Source of the DNA: Heterobasidion occidentale
Taxonomy: Eukaryota; Basidiomycota; Agaricomycetes; Russulales; Bondarzewiaceae
Length of the DNA: 64,000 nucleotides
Assembly (NCBI GenBank): GCA_039111635.1
Contig: JBCAQO010000008.1
Location: 1,674,001 to 1,738,000 of the forward strand
Reading direction: 5' to 3'
This document shows, in pieces, positions 52,569 to 64,000 of the stretch. Position 1 is the first letter of the stretch, and each line of letters begins with the position of its first letter. Below the pieces are notes generated by a model. The model made no database searches and was not told the origin of the DNA. It saw nothing but the letters and a program-made list of their open reading frames with translations. Made by a program: the position numbers and the translations under genes.

Positions 52569-53014
52569 GCCACCTTCCAGGCTCCAGATATGTGGCTTAC
52601 GTGGGTCTTCTTTGAAGATACGAGAACAATGTTATGGGAATATGGTAGGATGGTGGTGATGTTGTGCAAGGCCTAGGAAGGGATGTCAAGATGGTCGCGG
52701 TGACAGAAGTTAGAGACGAAGCATGAAAGCCACTGACTCTTTGTCGCATCACCGATGAATTGGCGCGGAGGTTCAAGCGCGATAAGATAAGATTGCTGCT
52801 TCGGTGCCTCAGTCGACAGCGGATTCATTTTCGCGGACATTCAGATCCTTTCGCACTCAAAACTGGAACGGGTGCTCGCAGATCGGCTCAATCAAGATTA
52901 AGATACATTTAACACCCGAGTACCTGATGCTACACGCAAATAGGATCATAAATCCGAATATACAAAGACTGTCCTAAACACCGTCTCAACAACTGATCGG
53001 GTGGTCACCAATTG
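52569..53014. other. MAP kinase upstream region / symplekin 3' region
   Basis: About 445 bp between two minus-strand genes, holding the presumed MAP kinase promoter. No other gene is seen. Confidence 0.45.
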
Positions 53015-56000
53015 CTATGAGACTGCAGGGCTGGCAGGAATGGGTGCTGGTGATGAGGTTGGGGTAGCAAGAGGTGTTGTTGGAGTCGGAGGTGTAGCGG
53101 CGCTCGTACTGTCGTCCTCGCCGAAAATATCAAGGTATCCCGCAACCCTCGCCTTATTCCCTGCCTTTTTCATAACATACTCCCGTAAACCCGCCTTCAA
53201 ACTGGGCTGCTTGTCAACAAGCTCACGCAGCTGCTCCTTGGGAAGTTGAAGTAAAGCACCAAAGCTCGCTGGAGCGATGACTTTGGCACATCGTATGAAT
53301 CCCTCCCACAGTGGTGGGTTCATCCAATTTTTTTGGTGATCAGCCTTGAAAGCAAGGTGGTCGATACAAAACCAACAAGGGACTTGTACGTTGTCACTGC
53401 TTGGATCACCTGTGCCGGAAGTGAGCACTGTACACATGTCAATAAGGCGAGATTAGACTTGCAGTTCGCAAAAAGAGCGTCGGAAGAACCGGCTCATCGA
53501 CAATCTGCTGCATGACCACAGCAAGAATCTCGGATCGGAACACGTCTGTCATCGAGAAACAGATCCCGATAGCTTCAAAGTGGAATTAGCTGTCGCGTCA
53601 AACTGATCAAAGGAAAAAAGCAACCCACCTTCGATTGCACTCTTCAAGCCAATCTCTTTTTCGAAATCATGCAGCAGTACCATGAGCTCAGCAGGCGTCA
53701 AGAGTTCGCTCTGCCTTACCCTCGGCAGATTGCTTGTCACGCTTCCGAACGTCTGCGGTGGTGTTGTCACAATCGCACCAAACACAGACCGGACAAGATT
53801 CTTCGGTTCTGGTGTCCCGTTCAAGATCGACACGATCTTGGGCAAGTGCTTTACGATATCTGCCTTGTCCATCTCGGCAATGATTGGAATGAGGAACCGA
53901 GCGTCTAGGTCACGTTCCGCGATAAGCGCCTTGACAAGCGCGACCAATTGCGCAGAGGGCCGGCCATGCTCAGTGAATATGCTGAGAACGCGAAGGGCGA
54001 GGGTGTCTGCACCAGGTGGGAAGGTACGCATGAGGGTCAGGAGTTTTCCGTGGGTCGGACCTAGGGAACGGATGAGCGCGGTGATCAGATCCTGTACCGC
54101 TTCTTGCACAGTGACATCCATCTCTCCATACGCTGCAAAAGTCCTACAACATTGGTCAGCTGGCGCGTAAAGCATGTGTCATGAGAAGGCTTACTCCTCG
54201 AGGAAGTCCGAGACCTTGACAGATAGTGCAAACAAGAGCTCGAGATGTTGCAACACCTGCGCCTTCTGCGCTGGCAGCTCTAGTTGCTCGGGGAGATACG
54301 GGGTTTGCAGAATATCATCCGGTGGTAGCTGACCATCCTCAATGTTGTCCTCGTGCTCGTTCATTTGAACATCTTCCCCGTGGCGCTTCTCTGCTTTGGG
54401 CCTTGATTGCAGCCGTCGAAGCAGTTGCAGCGCAAACTCGCGGATCATGCTGTCCATTGGCTGGGCATCACCCACCCATCGTTTGACGGTGATGATAGCT
54501 GCGCCTCGAGTCACTTTTTCAGGGTGAGTCGTCAATTCGAGTAAGACATTCAGCGCCTCTGCGCGCATCGTCGGTCGCTGAGTGACGAAATCGCGAAGTG
54601 TCGTGAATCCGACCTGCATCCTGATATCCCAAGAAATGTCAGACAGTTGTGTGGTGTATACTCAGCTATGGCGCACCTCTCGGGCTCCACACACAAGTCC
54701 CGCAGAAGAGTGAAGACGTCTGGTGGAACATGTGGCAGGTCGAGTAAAAATCGTCCAAAGGCACGATCCTTGCCATCTAGCTGATTTTGATACACGGAAA
54801 CGATCTGGTTGAGCCAAGTATCGTAGTTCGGTCGCTAGAACGCAAGATGTCAAACATTCGGTCCGAAGTGCAATTCAGACGAGAATACAGACCCAATCAC
54901 GGCTCTTCGACGTCTGGATCTGGTCATTGTACCATTCCTCATTCATCCAAGTGGTAGCAAGTCGTATTCTGCTTTGTGATACCAGCATCAGAAATCTCTC
55001 AGAAAATGGGACTTCCCGCGACCATAATGCATATATAAGAAAACGCACCGTCCGGAGAAATCTGTCATGATATAGTCGCACAACGTCCTTCTCAGCTTGT
55101 CCTGTCTCTCATACAAGGTCACCATCTTGGCGTCTTTGATTTCCTCACTATCTTCCTCTGCTGTATCGTTCTGCATCTGTATATCTGGGTCCGGGTCGAC
55201 CACTCGTGTGACCATCCTGATGATGAGCAACATCCACAGCTCCTGACCCCCTCCCCCTGCATTCGACCTTGCGAGAGACATCTCATCCCCTCCACTCCAT
55301 ATCCGCGTCAATGAACTCTTGACCAATGCTTCTCGTTCTGGCTCTGCGAGTGTCAGCGGGGGCGGGATTTTGATGTCAGTCAGAATAATATCTTTCGCGT
55401 CCAGCGTTGTAACCGCCGCCAATTCTTCATCTTCTTGCATTGGTGCCAGCTGAAACACACTCACGGTTAGTGACTGTTTGAGAGTCTTCCAAAGGAACAA
55501 ACCTCGAGGTTAAGCTTATCTGGCTCGTATTCGAGCTCGTCTTGGTCAATGTCCATCTGCAAAGGATCGACCGGCTCGTCCTTCACGATCGACAAAACCC
55601 TGTCCTCCTTCCCTTCATCGACGACAGCCGCCTCCGGTTTCTTGGATGCATGCTCAGAGTCTGTAGCAGTCGACGTCATTGGTGGTAGAGTTGAAGGGCC
55701 AGCCACTGGCGTAGCAGCGGGCATCACAGCTGGTACAGGCCCGGGCACCATGGGGCTTGATGCCTTATACGCCTGCACGATTGCTGTGAAGGCATCCTCG
55801 CCAAACGCCTGAAGATTCGCGACTACCAACTCAGTGATCAGTGCTGCAGGCAACGACGTGAAATCGAACGCCGACAGAATCGACGCGGCATGCGCGGCGG
55901 CGGGCGGCGTAGTATGGTCGACCTTCTGTCGTTTTGGATCGGCTTTGCTCTCGTCCGTCGACACAGAAGGGGGCCGCTTCAGTGCTGCCTTGCGTGCTTT

Positions 56001-57234
56001 CTCTTCTGCTGCCGCTCGTTCCATGCGCGAGGCCTGTACGGAGAGCGCCTCATTGATCTGGGCCTGGAAGGGCGCGCCCTGAGGTCCACTGAGGTCAAAT
56101 TAGATGGGATCATAGCGGGGACGTGCAGGAGCGTACCGCAGGATATGGTTGAGAAGTATACGCACGACCTTTTCAACGCTTTTTATACTGTTGTATGATT
56201 GGCCTGCAAGAGCAGCTGGCGTCCATGATGCCAGAGTGGAGACGACGAGCTGCACCAGGTTCGAGCGGAGCTTGACCAGGTTTGACCAGCTGTTCAGAAT
56301 GGCAGAGAGAAGGTCGACGTTTCTAAGAAACTGTTCCGTCAGCATCCCAGCTCACGCGTGCTCAAGGCAGATGACCATCACGCACGGATTCGTGAACAAC
56401 GTTGTGACGACCGCTTCAATGAGTCTGCCGGCCTCAGCCTCAAGTTGCGCCACGGGGATGAACGGGTGGTCTGCAGGACACATGGACAGGTTGGGATCGT
56501 TCTTGTTTTGCAGCTGACATTATATGCGGCGACGTAAGTGGCTATATACAAAGCGAAAGATTGAGCGTGCGCTACCCTAGGATCTGCAATCCCGCGTGTC
56601 TGCACCAAGATCACTCGCTGCATGAACTTCACCGCCGCCAGCCGGACACCCGCGTGCACTCCCGGCGCCCATACGAATTCGAGGATGCGGGTCTTGGAGT
56701 GGGTAAGGATGTCCCAGTGATGGCGGTTGTTCCGGTTCGTGCAGCTGTGTAGAAAAAGGATAGATGAGGGGTGCGCCAAAGTATGAAAGGTATCGGGTAC
56801 TCACAAGAAACGGAAGAGAAGAGGGTAGATAGTTCCAAATATCTGCACTATGGTCTTTACAACATGTGGACTAGGGTCGTGTAGCAGTCCAGCAAAAACT
56901 TCCAAGAACTGCGACGCGACTGTGAGGGATGAATGTCATTAGCCAGCCAAAACACTGCAAGTCGATGTTACGTACGTTGGGTGCGTGCCTCGAGCGAAAG
57001 GGATGAGCGTATCATCCCAAAATGCAGCAAGTCGAGGAGCCATCGTTTGAGAAGAGTATCGGGTGCACCGATGACGCGTTGAATGATAGTCAAACAGAGG
57101 ATGGGGATTGTGCTAGGATTGGCCTCGAGGAACTGCCGGACGGTCGCAAGCAAGTCCGCCTGCTCCTGCGAGTCCGCCTGAGCATTGAGCGCAGCCTGGA
57201 GGACCTGCAGGGGGTCACCAGAGTGCGTGGCCAT
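53015..57234 (-). CDS. Symplekin/Pta1, mRNA 3'-end processing scaffold
   Basis: Scaffold of the cleavage and polyadenylation factor, joining the poly(A) machinery to RNA polymerase II CTD phosphatases. It starts MATHSGDPLQVLQAALNAQ (ATG 57232-57234), then HEAT-like helices (LLKRWLLDLLHFGMIRSS, RTRILEFVWAPGVHAGVRLAAVKF read across 56630-56700), PFIPVAQLEAEAGRLIEAVVT, and WSNLVKLRSNLVQLVVSTLA. A basic linker (RQKVDHTTPP) precedes SFDFTSLPAALITELV-type sequence. The C-terminal conserved symplekin region includes FTEHGRPSAQLVALVKAL, VVMQQIVDEPVLPTLFLR and GFIRCAKVIAPASFGALLQL, PKEQLRELVDKQPSLKAGLR. It ends in a Pro/Ser/Thr/Ala-rich tail. About 12 introns. It shares a 153-bp promoter with the V-ATPase G gene. 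Confidence 0.88.
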
Positions 57235-57387
57235 AGTTCGGCGAATAACAAGAGGCCTGTCGACGTCGAAGAGCGTGTCGAGGAGGTGCTGAACCGTGAC
57301 AGTGGCAAATATAGGCTTGCAAGTCGCTGCACACAGCGCACAGGTGACGCGCCCAGCGGAGTTCTAATTCCCTTGAATCGCAACGAT
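57235..57387. promoter_or_regulatory. Compact shared promoter of symplekin and V-ATPase G genes
   Basis: Only 153 bp separate the two diverging start codons, so both promoters and both 5' leaders must fit here. No TATA box is visible. Confidence 0.5.
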
Positions 57388-57923
57388 ATGGTACTCATTC
57401 CATTCCGTCCAGCCTTTGAGGCTCGTTGATAATAATATACTGCATTATAGGCTGCCCAACACTCTCAGGGGATACAAACGCTGCTCGAGGCTGAGAAGGA
57501 TGCCGCTAAAGTCGTCCAGGCAGCGCGCCAATGTATCCTCAGTCTACCTGTGCATCTATATCCTCTCTGACCCTATGCTCCTAGATCGCGTGCAGAGACT
57601 AAAGGACGCGCGAACGGAGGCCTCAAAAGAGATAGAGGAGTACAAGAGATCTAAAGAGCTGGAATTCAAAGCGTTCGAGGACTCGGTGCGCCGTATCAGC
57701 TACAATTGCATGCCACCTCCCTAACCTTACTCCATGTATGCAGCACGCTGGGTCGACCCAAAGCGCGCAGTCCGTCATTGATCAAGAGACCGAAGGGAAG
57801 CTACAGGAGATTACAGAGGCATTTGAAGCACACAAAGATGACGTTGTCAAGAAATTGCTCGAGCGCGTCGTTCTCATCAAGCCCGAGCTTCATCGAAACC
57901 TCAAGAAGGCGGGTCTCGATTGA
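57388..57923 (+). CDS. VMA10: V-type proton ATPase subunit G (Vma10)
   Basis: Peripheral-stalk subunit of the vacuolar proton pump, forming a coiled-coil with subunit E. Exons 57388-57390, 57451-57532, 57585-57685 and 57744-57923 join to 121 residues. The start codon stands alone in a 3-nt first exon: ATG followed directly by gtactc, with acceptor tatag at 57446-57450. The second exon opens AAQHSQGIQTLLEAEKDAAK and VVQAARQYR (the conserved N-terminal family signature), then VQRLKDARTEASKEIEEYK, ELEFKAFEDS and the Gln-rich HAGSTQSAQSVIDQETEGKL. It ends LHRNLKKAGLD. Length and sequence match the family. Confidence 0.93.
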
Positions 57924-58946
57924 TTGCCTTTTTTTTTCTTGCCGTCACAATCCCCATTATCTCGTGTATGGACAGTCACAGCGACGATGCAGGCATGCGG
58001 AATAATCCACATAACTCATACACATCGTAGTGTGATCCTCCATTCCTTGTTAATGACATCACCTGCACTGAAGTTTATATCCAGCTTCAGACACTTTCTT
58101 CCCGACAAGTCGCCTCGAACTGTTTCTCGCCATCACGGGTGGCACCAAATTGCATGGGAGATAGCTTTCAATTCTAATCCGCACAATCTGTGCAAAGTAG
58201 TGCAAAAAAGACCCCTCGCCATTTTTGGTGTTCCGCACCGAACCGTCCGTCCATCCGCTCATTCTGATTCTCCTCGGATCCAGAGATTCAGCAAACCATC
58301 TGCATCGGACTGATCCGTACACAGTGCTCATCCTTCGGAGGAGAGTCGACGCTCATCATCTCACCCATTATGTTCTTGAAAGCATGACCAGATCCAACAG
58401 CCCACCACGCACAGCGGCTCTCCAACACGAAAGAAGCAAACCGCAACAAACCACACAACGCGTCCATTTTAGCCGCACATTTTTCGAGCACGTAAAGTAA
58501 GCAGATAAACAAAACTAAAAGGCGACCGACAGATATACACATCTGAGCGTATAAAATACAACCACAAGGCGGTCAGCGCCTCGCTCCCGCACCGAGAACG
58601 GCGCCCCGAGCGTAGTACGAATACAAGTATGTGCATAGTGCCGTGAGATGACGGACGCCTCCCTCGAGTGGCGACCGCCGTCCGGCACCGCCGCTGAGCG
58701 ATGCATGAGCGCGATGTCCAAAAGCACGTCCTCAGCAGCGATTATAAAACAAGAACTAACACGAACTCGGACTCGGCGCCGAAAATCGAAGCCCCCCCCC
58801 TAAAAAAAAGGGAGCACAAAAAAACAAGAATATCCAGACCTGCCAGACGCCGTCGCACAGCGCACATACAGAAAAAAAGATAGCCGAGACGAAGCAAGAA
58901 TGTTTGTGTGAGAGAACCAAGGACACGCCGACGCACCGCTCGGCCC
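57924..58946. other. Convergent intergenic region
   Basis: About 1 kb between the stops of the V-ATPase G and transcription factor genes. The left part is AT-richer and probably V-ATPase 3' UTR. Poly-C and poly-A runs occur near 58793-58830. No gene or RNA is recognised. Confidence 0.45.
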
Positions 58947-61900
58947 CTACCGCTGTTCTTGCTCAAGCCAATGCAACCCGACTGGCATGCTTGCCTTCCC
59001 CCCCGACCCGATCCCTTGCCCATTCCCGTGTGCCCAATCTCCCCCTGATCCAGACCTTGATCTGGCTTTGGCCGTCGCCGAGCCCGCAACCGATCCAGAG
59101 ATCGACATCTGCACCGCCCTCGACGATGGTGGCAGCGGCATAGTTAGCATGGACGGCATCGACATCGACATCATCATCGTCGTCGCCGTATGCGCCGTCT
59201 GTACCGAGCTGGAAGCCGAAACCGATGTCGAGCTACTCGCCGCCGTTTGGATATTCGACCCCGAGCTCGGACCGGGTTGTGCACCAGCGTGGGCGCTCGA
59301 ATTCGCTTTCTGGGCTGCCGCAGAAGCCCCCATGAGCACCGTCCAAGGCGGCGGAGGCAGCCGCCCCGCCGCCGCCGACGACGACGGTGACAGCGAAAGC
59401 TCAGACGTACCGTTCCCGCTCCACGGATCCAAAAGACCACACGCCTTGAGTCCCGGAAGGCTCGTCCCCCCCGCCACACTAGTCCCGTTCCCGCCGCCCT
59501 CTTCGCCCACTTCCGCTCCGAATTGAGGTGGTGCACTCACGCCGGTGGCTGCATCCCACGGCCGCTTGCGCCTCCGCGAGCGTCCTGTCCCAGTCCTGAT
59601 CCCCGCGCCCGGAGCAGACCCGCCGGGCGCCGAGGAGGGTCCAGCGTCACGCTGGCCCCTTGAGTCGGAGGCGCTGGTCCGGCTCGACGCCTCGCTGAAG
59701 GCGGGCTCGGGCGAATCGTGCAGCGCTGCAAAGTCTGCTGACGCTGACATGGCGGACGGCGGTGCACCCGCGGCATACTTTGAGCGTGAGCCGTGCAGCG
59801 CGACGTGTGCGAGGCGTGCACCCCAAAAGGCTTCAAAGTCGCGCGTGAAGGCTTGCACTTGGGGGGTGTCGGCGAGGTCATAGCGGAAGAGCGGCTGTAT
59901 ACACCACCAAAAATGGGACGACGAAGAAGAAAAAAACAAGGTGGTAAGTAGAAGATTCATCGCGGCGGCCGGCGACTGGGCGCTGTAGAAATCAGAAGAG
60001 ACTGACCACGAGTGCAGAGGCGGCTGCAACAAATAAACGATACGTCGTATTACGGAGAGTCGGCAAAAGGAGAGGAACTCAAACACGCACCCAGAATGAC
60101 AGCTTCTTACACCTGTTCTGTCCGACGGACGTTAGGATGAGCATCATGCGCTCACGCGCCCACAGGCGCGCGTTATTCGTCGTCGCGGCTGCCGTCGACG
60201 GACTGACTACCGCTCCCTGTGCCTGTACCTGTGCCTGTATACGAGACTTTCCCTAAGAGAGAGAACAAAAACACGCAATTCGTCGTTAAATGACGTGAGC
60301 GGCTTGACAGGACGACGGAAGAGATGTCACGCACATCGAGCAATGCTAGTACGCACGTTGCATGCGTGATGTGAGTCAAGAAATACGCCCACGCGCCACT
60401 GTTGGACCCCGTCTCGAACATGGACAGCTGCAGCTGCATGCTCTCCTCGGAGAACTGAATATGGTCCGCAAGCGATGCCTCCCACGTCTGTCGTGTCCCA
60501 TCAACCCACCAGAAGGGTATCGATGTCAGTCAAACCAAGAAACATGTCAGTGTATACTCTAAACAGGTGCGGAAATGGTTGAATGAAAAACAGACACGCA
60601 CCGCCAGTGCGCGCTCCGTCTCTTGCACGACTTCTTTGATATTGTCGTGCTTGGTCGAGCCCGCTATAAGATTGAGTCCAGTTAGCGGGGTCAAAGTCAA
60701 GGCACCCAACCGGGTTTCAACGAGGTTACGGCATAGCAGAATAAAACAAGGACGCACCATTCGCGGCGCGGAGCGTAGACTCGAGTGCCCAGTGAATCGA
60801 CACGATCCGCATCAGGTGCCCGAATTCGGACGCGTACTGTGTTTGCGGTGCAGGTATGTGGAGGTACTCTGCGCGCAACGAATTAGACCCGTCCAGGACA
60901 CAAAAAGGGAAGTGAGTGAAAGTGCAGCCCCACATCAAAGGCCAAACAATTGAACAAAGCCAGGCAGAACTCACCCGACAGGGTCGAATGCACGGCCAAC
61001 TCGAAGCTCGTCTCGTCGACGGGCAGACGGAGGGAGAGATCCAACTGGGCCGGGGGGATGGGCACGTAGTAGTAGGTGAAGGCCGTGAGATGCATGAAGC
61101 GGATGAGCCAAAACGCGCGGCGGGCACACTCGCGGTCGATCGCGCCGAACACGAACTCGGCGCTCGGCACGGGGGTAAGGATCGGATGGCTCTGCTCGTG
61201 CACGTGCAGGTCCTCCTGGAGGATCTTCAGCGCCAGGACTGTTTGCCCAAAGGAGAAGCCGCCAGCAGGGAAGCGGAAGAAGCGGCGGCACAATAGAAGC
61301 ATGGCGGCCCGATTGGTCAGCAGAAGCCGCGGCAGGATATATGAACGAATCAGCGCGGAACGGAAGGAATGGCGCGGGGCAGCGAAGAAAACGCACCAAA
61401 AAGCTGCGTCGACGCCGTCCACGGCCACTGCGCGCTCAACTCATGGCTCTGCAGTATACAAAGCGCCTGCACCGCAACCAAGTCCCTCGGGACCGCCAGC
61501 CTCCCCTGCCGATCGAACATATGTGCACGCGCCTCCTGTGCATAGGGATTGCCTGCTGCGCGGGGCGGCTGCGCGCGAACAGCAGGGTGATGCGAGAGCG
61601 GGGCTGCAAGCGCGCAAATTGTATGCAGGAGAAAGCACGGGACGCGATCGTGACTCAGTGCGGCAGAGAAGGTGGGTTTGTGGATGATGAAGCTATATGG
61701 CTGACAGTGCGCGAAAAAGACTGGTACGCGCGCGCGAACCAGTCAAGAGTGTGAGTGAAGGTGGCAGATTCAGGAGTGTGATGATGGTATGTAGATGAGC
61801 CAAATGCGGTCTAATGCGACAGTATAAGGCAAGCGCTCACGGTTCACAAGCTCGCGCACGACAGACGGGTCCAATCTCGACGCCTCGTACGTCGGGCGGA

Positions 61901-63255
61901 ATGGTATTTCCGGCTGCAAGTCGAACTCAAAATCACGTTCCCCCCCTTGCTGAAGTTGCTGTAGTTGGTGCTGCAGCTGCTGATGTGTTTGTGGATGCTG
62001 CGACTCGAGGTCAAACTTGCGGCGCTTGCCCGCATGCTCGTCAGCCACTGGAGGTACAGGTGGATGGTGCGAATGGAGGTCTTCGGCTTTGCCCGCATTA
62101 ACGATGACCGATAGGTCCAAGGCATTGCTGCTGGCAGACTGAGCGTTCTTTTCTGGAGGTTTGGAGGCGCGGGGTGCGGGGACGGGACGGCCAGCTGCAT
62201 CGGTGTAGGTGCAGTCCTTCGATGCAAAGTAACTGAAGGGGTCGATGGAATTGAAATGAAGCGGTGATAAATGAAATGGAATGCAACGAAATGGAATGGA
62301 AAAGACAAGGCGGAAATTGACGCGAAGATAGGAGATTGGAAATAGGGATGAGAAATTAAGATGTGACAGCGATGAGCATGGAATGCACAGAGAATAATGG
62401 GAGTGCGTGGCGCGTTCCAAAGGCGGATGAGAGAATAGCAGGCGGGGGAAAGGAAATAGTCAGTCAGACTGAGGGACGGCAACTGAAAAAAGGAATTTAC
62501 CAATTGCTGCAGGGGGCTGATGGTCGCAGTCGCAGTCGTAGTCGTCACAATTGCGGTCGCCGGCGGGTGGAGAGTATGACCATCAAAGTCATCGCGGGGG
62601 AGGGCGGGCCATCAGATTCATGCGCCATCGTCATCGCCATCGCCATCGCAGATCGAGGATCGTGTACGCGTTCGCGTTTAGGGCCGGGAACGGGGTCATC
62701 GCAACAAAGATAACCCGTCAGCTTTCAGCCGCGCCGCCAGCATGAATGGAACTCTGCCCCCCGCACATACTCGCAAGGACAGCGGTATGTTCGGGATGGG
62801 GGGAGTCAGGGGGGAAAGAGGGGGGAACAACGCACCTGTGCCGTCGCATCGGCGCTTGCTCTTATGACAGGCATCGCAGGCCTGTGGGCAGCGTACGAAA
62901 GAGGGGGCAGCGTGAGTAAGCCTCGCAGGGGCGGGTGCGCACGGACCCGGCCAGAGCGAGGGGAAGAGCGACGAACCTTTGCGAGGCGTTTGCGCTTTGG
63001 ACCCTTGAGGAAAGCATAGTTTGTGGTGTCGCGGGGGTCGGGGTCGTGGACGGAGCTCGGAGGAGGGCGGGGGTGCGGGGGGTGGGATGCTGTGGCTGGA
63101 GGATGGAGAGCTGGGGGTCGGGTTGGGGGTTGAAAGGGGGCAGGAATCGGGGGTGGGGGTTGTGGGGGTGCATGGCGGGACGAAGGACTGGAGACTGGAG
63201 AGTCGCGCCCATAAAGCACTCGCCAGTCCTCGGCAACAATCCCGGCGGCATCCAT
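58947..63255 (-). CDS. Zn2Cys6 fungal transcription factor
   Basis: Sequence-specific DNA-binding regulator with a Gal4-type zinc cluster and a fungal-specific middle homology region. It starts MDAAGIVAEDWRVLYGRD (ATG 63253-63255) with a Pro/His/Ser-rich N-terminus. The zinc cluster is assembled from four exons: the first ends KGPKRKRLAK (62977), then 62836-62881 (ACDACHKSKRRCDG), a 16-nt exon 62501-62516 (PCSN) and the exon from 62232 (YFASKDCTYTDAAG). The Cys spacing is the canonical 2-6-5-2-6. A Gln/His-rich region follows, then the middle homology region: ARAHMFDRQGRLAVPRDLVA, VQALCILQSHELSAQWPW, ILQEDLHVHEQSHPILTPV, CARRAFWLIRFMHLTAFTYY, WARERMMLILTSVGQ. The C-terminal ~350 residues are Ser/Ala/Gly-rich, ending HWLEQEQR (stop 58947-58949). 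Target genes are unknown. Confidence 0.88.
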
Positions 63256-63518
63256 CACGCGCCTCTATCTCCGAACAACGCGGTACCGAATCCTCCCCGT
63301 CAGCCACACCGCATCACAGTCGCATCACTCGCATCCCGCCGGTTCCTTGCCCTTCTCCCTTATCACACGCCAGCGCCCGTCTCCTCCCCCGTTGTCGATC
63401 TTTTCACGTCGTTTCACGCATGTCTGGCTCATATTCATCTTCATAGAATACCGCCAAGTGCAAGGCGACAACAAATACAGCAATGCTAGCAATAAGTACG
63501 CCCTGGTCCCTCCTCCAC

Positions 63519-64000
63519 TTAATCGAACAGACCGAAGCCCATGTCGTCGTCAGATTCCTCCTGCAAAACATTGCAAATCTCGTCAACACGTTGCATCCAT
63601 GCCGAGCCGTAAATGAATCCGATCTCACCTTCTCTTCTTCCTTCTTCTCCTCCTCCTTCTCTGCCGCCGCCGCGGGAGCCGCGCCGCCTGCCGCAGGCCC
63701 AGCCGCGGCCACAGCGCCGCCGGAAGGAACCTAATTGACGCAAGCGAGCGATTCAGTACTTGGATGTCACGCGAAATTTCCCGCGTGAGAAACATACCGA
63801 GGCGAGCTTGCCGTTACCCTCAGCGATAAGCTATTTAAAAACACACGCAGTCATGAGCATGCGTTGCTGCAGTCAACAAAATTGCATCGTACCTGGTTGA
63901 TGTCCTTGCCCTCGAGCTCGGAAATCAACTTCTCGAGGCGCTCATCATCAGCCTCGATTCCGACCGCGCCGAGGACCTTCTTCACGTCGCTCGCAGACGG
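63519..64000 (-). CDS. RPP2: 60S acidic ribosomal protein P2 (5' end outside window)
   Basis: Stalk protein of the large ribosomal subunit that recruits translation factors. Only the 3' part is inside the window; the missing N-terminus lies beyond 64000. Visible exons read [33 protein letters not shown], then [11 protein letters not shown], then [19 protein letters not shown] with an Ala/Gly hinge and a Lys/Glu-rich acidic run, then [13 protein letters not shown] with the universal P-protein C-terminal peptide. The stop is at 63519-63521. P2 rather than P1 is indicated by the [15 protein letters not shown] and GKDINQLIAEG wording. Confidence 0.94.

Overview
This is a nuclear segment from a filamentous basidiomycete, most likely an Agaricomycete (mushroom or polypore relative). 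The evidence is dense, intron-rich genes with many 45-70 bp GT-AG introns, GC-rich third positions, basidiomycete-only protein families (a W-x-GY family at both 22-1365 and 16420-17243, and an F-box-like family at 17402-18370), and recognisable housekeeping genes with fungal architectures. I worked by eye from translations. Family names rest on motifs I can read in the sequence; most splice sites were read manually, and only those called exact should be treated as firm.

Left third (1-25 kb): an uncharacterised W-x-GY family gene (22-1365, -), an M20 carboxypeptidase S-like protease (2938-5429, -), and an FMN-dependent alpha-hydroxyacid dehydrogenase (6589-8798, -) divergent from a PTC7-type PP2C phosphatase (9340-11778, +). 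A gene-poor stretch of about 4.6 kb (11779-16419) follows, then an accessory cluster with a second W-x-GY family member, an F-box-like protein and a doubtful ORF (16.4-19.2 kb). Next comes a large F-BAR/DEP/RhoGAP gene of the Rgd2/Rga8 type (19455-23705, -), divergent from mitochondrial ribosomal protein mL44 (23922-25194, +).

Middle (25-40 kb): the main gene is a roughly 9 kb multi-exon SF1 helicase (27371-36310, +). It carries N-terminal CCCH fingers, a helicase core, NF-X1-type zinc clusters and a C-terminal RZ-type finger, the ZNFX1-like architecture tied elsewhere to RNA silencing. It has very small exons, one of which encodes the P-loop. It is followed by an intron-containing tRNA-Asn(GTT), a peptidase M50B-like membrane protein (37967-39288, +) and FIS1 (39881-40537, -).

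Right third (40-64 kb): a compact run of conserved genes. These are U2AF large subunit (-), an amidase (+), the CX9C protein COX23 (-), a J-domain protein (-), the cytosolic Fe-S scaffold NBP35 (+), an SLT2/MPK1-type MAP kinase with a long tail (-), symplekin/PTA1 (-), V-ATPase subunit G (+), a Zn2Cys6 transcription factor whose zinc cluster is split by a 16-nt exon (-), and the 3' part of ribosomal protein P2 (-, running off the window). Many are head-to-head pairs with 150-550 bp shared promoters. I see no CRISPR array, rRNA gene or intact transposon. The least understood items are the W-x-GY family with its conserved exon structure, the non-ATG start and tiny exons of the helicase gene, an apparent one-base frameshift in the phosphatase, and a 38-bp element present twice.
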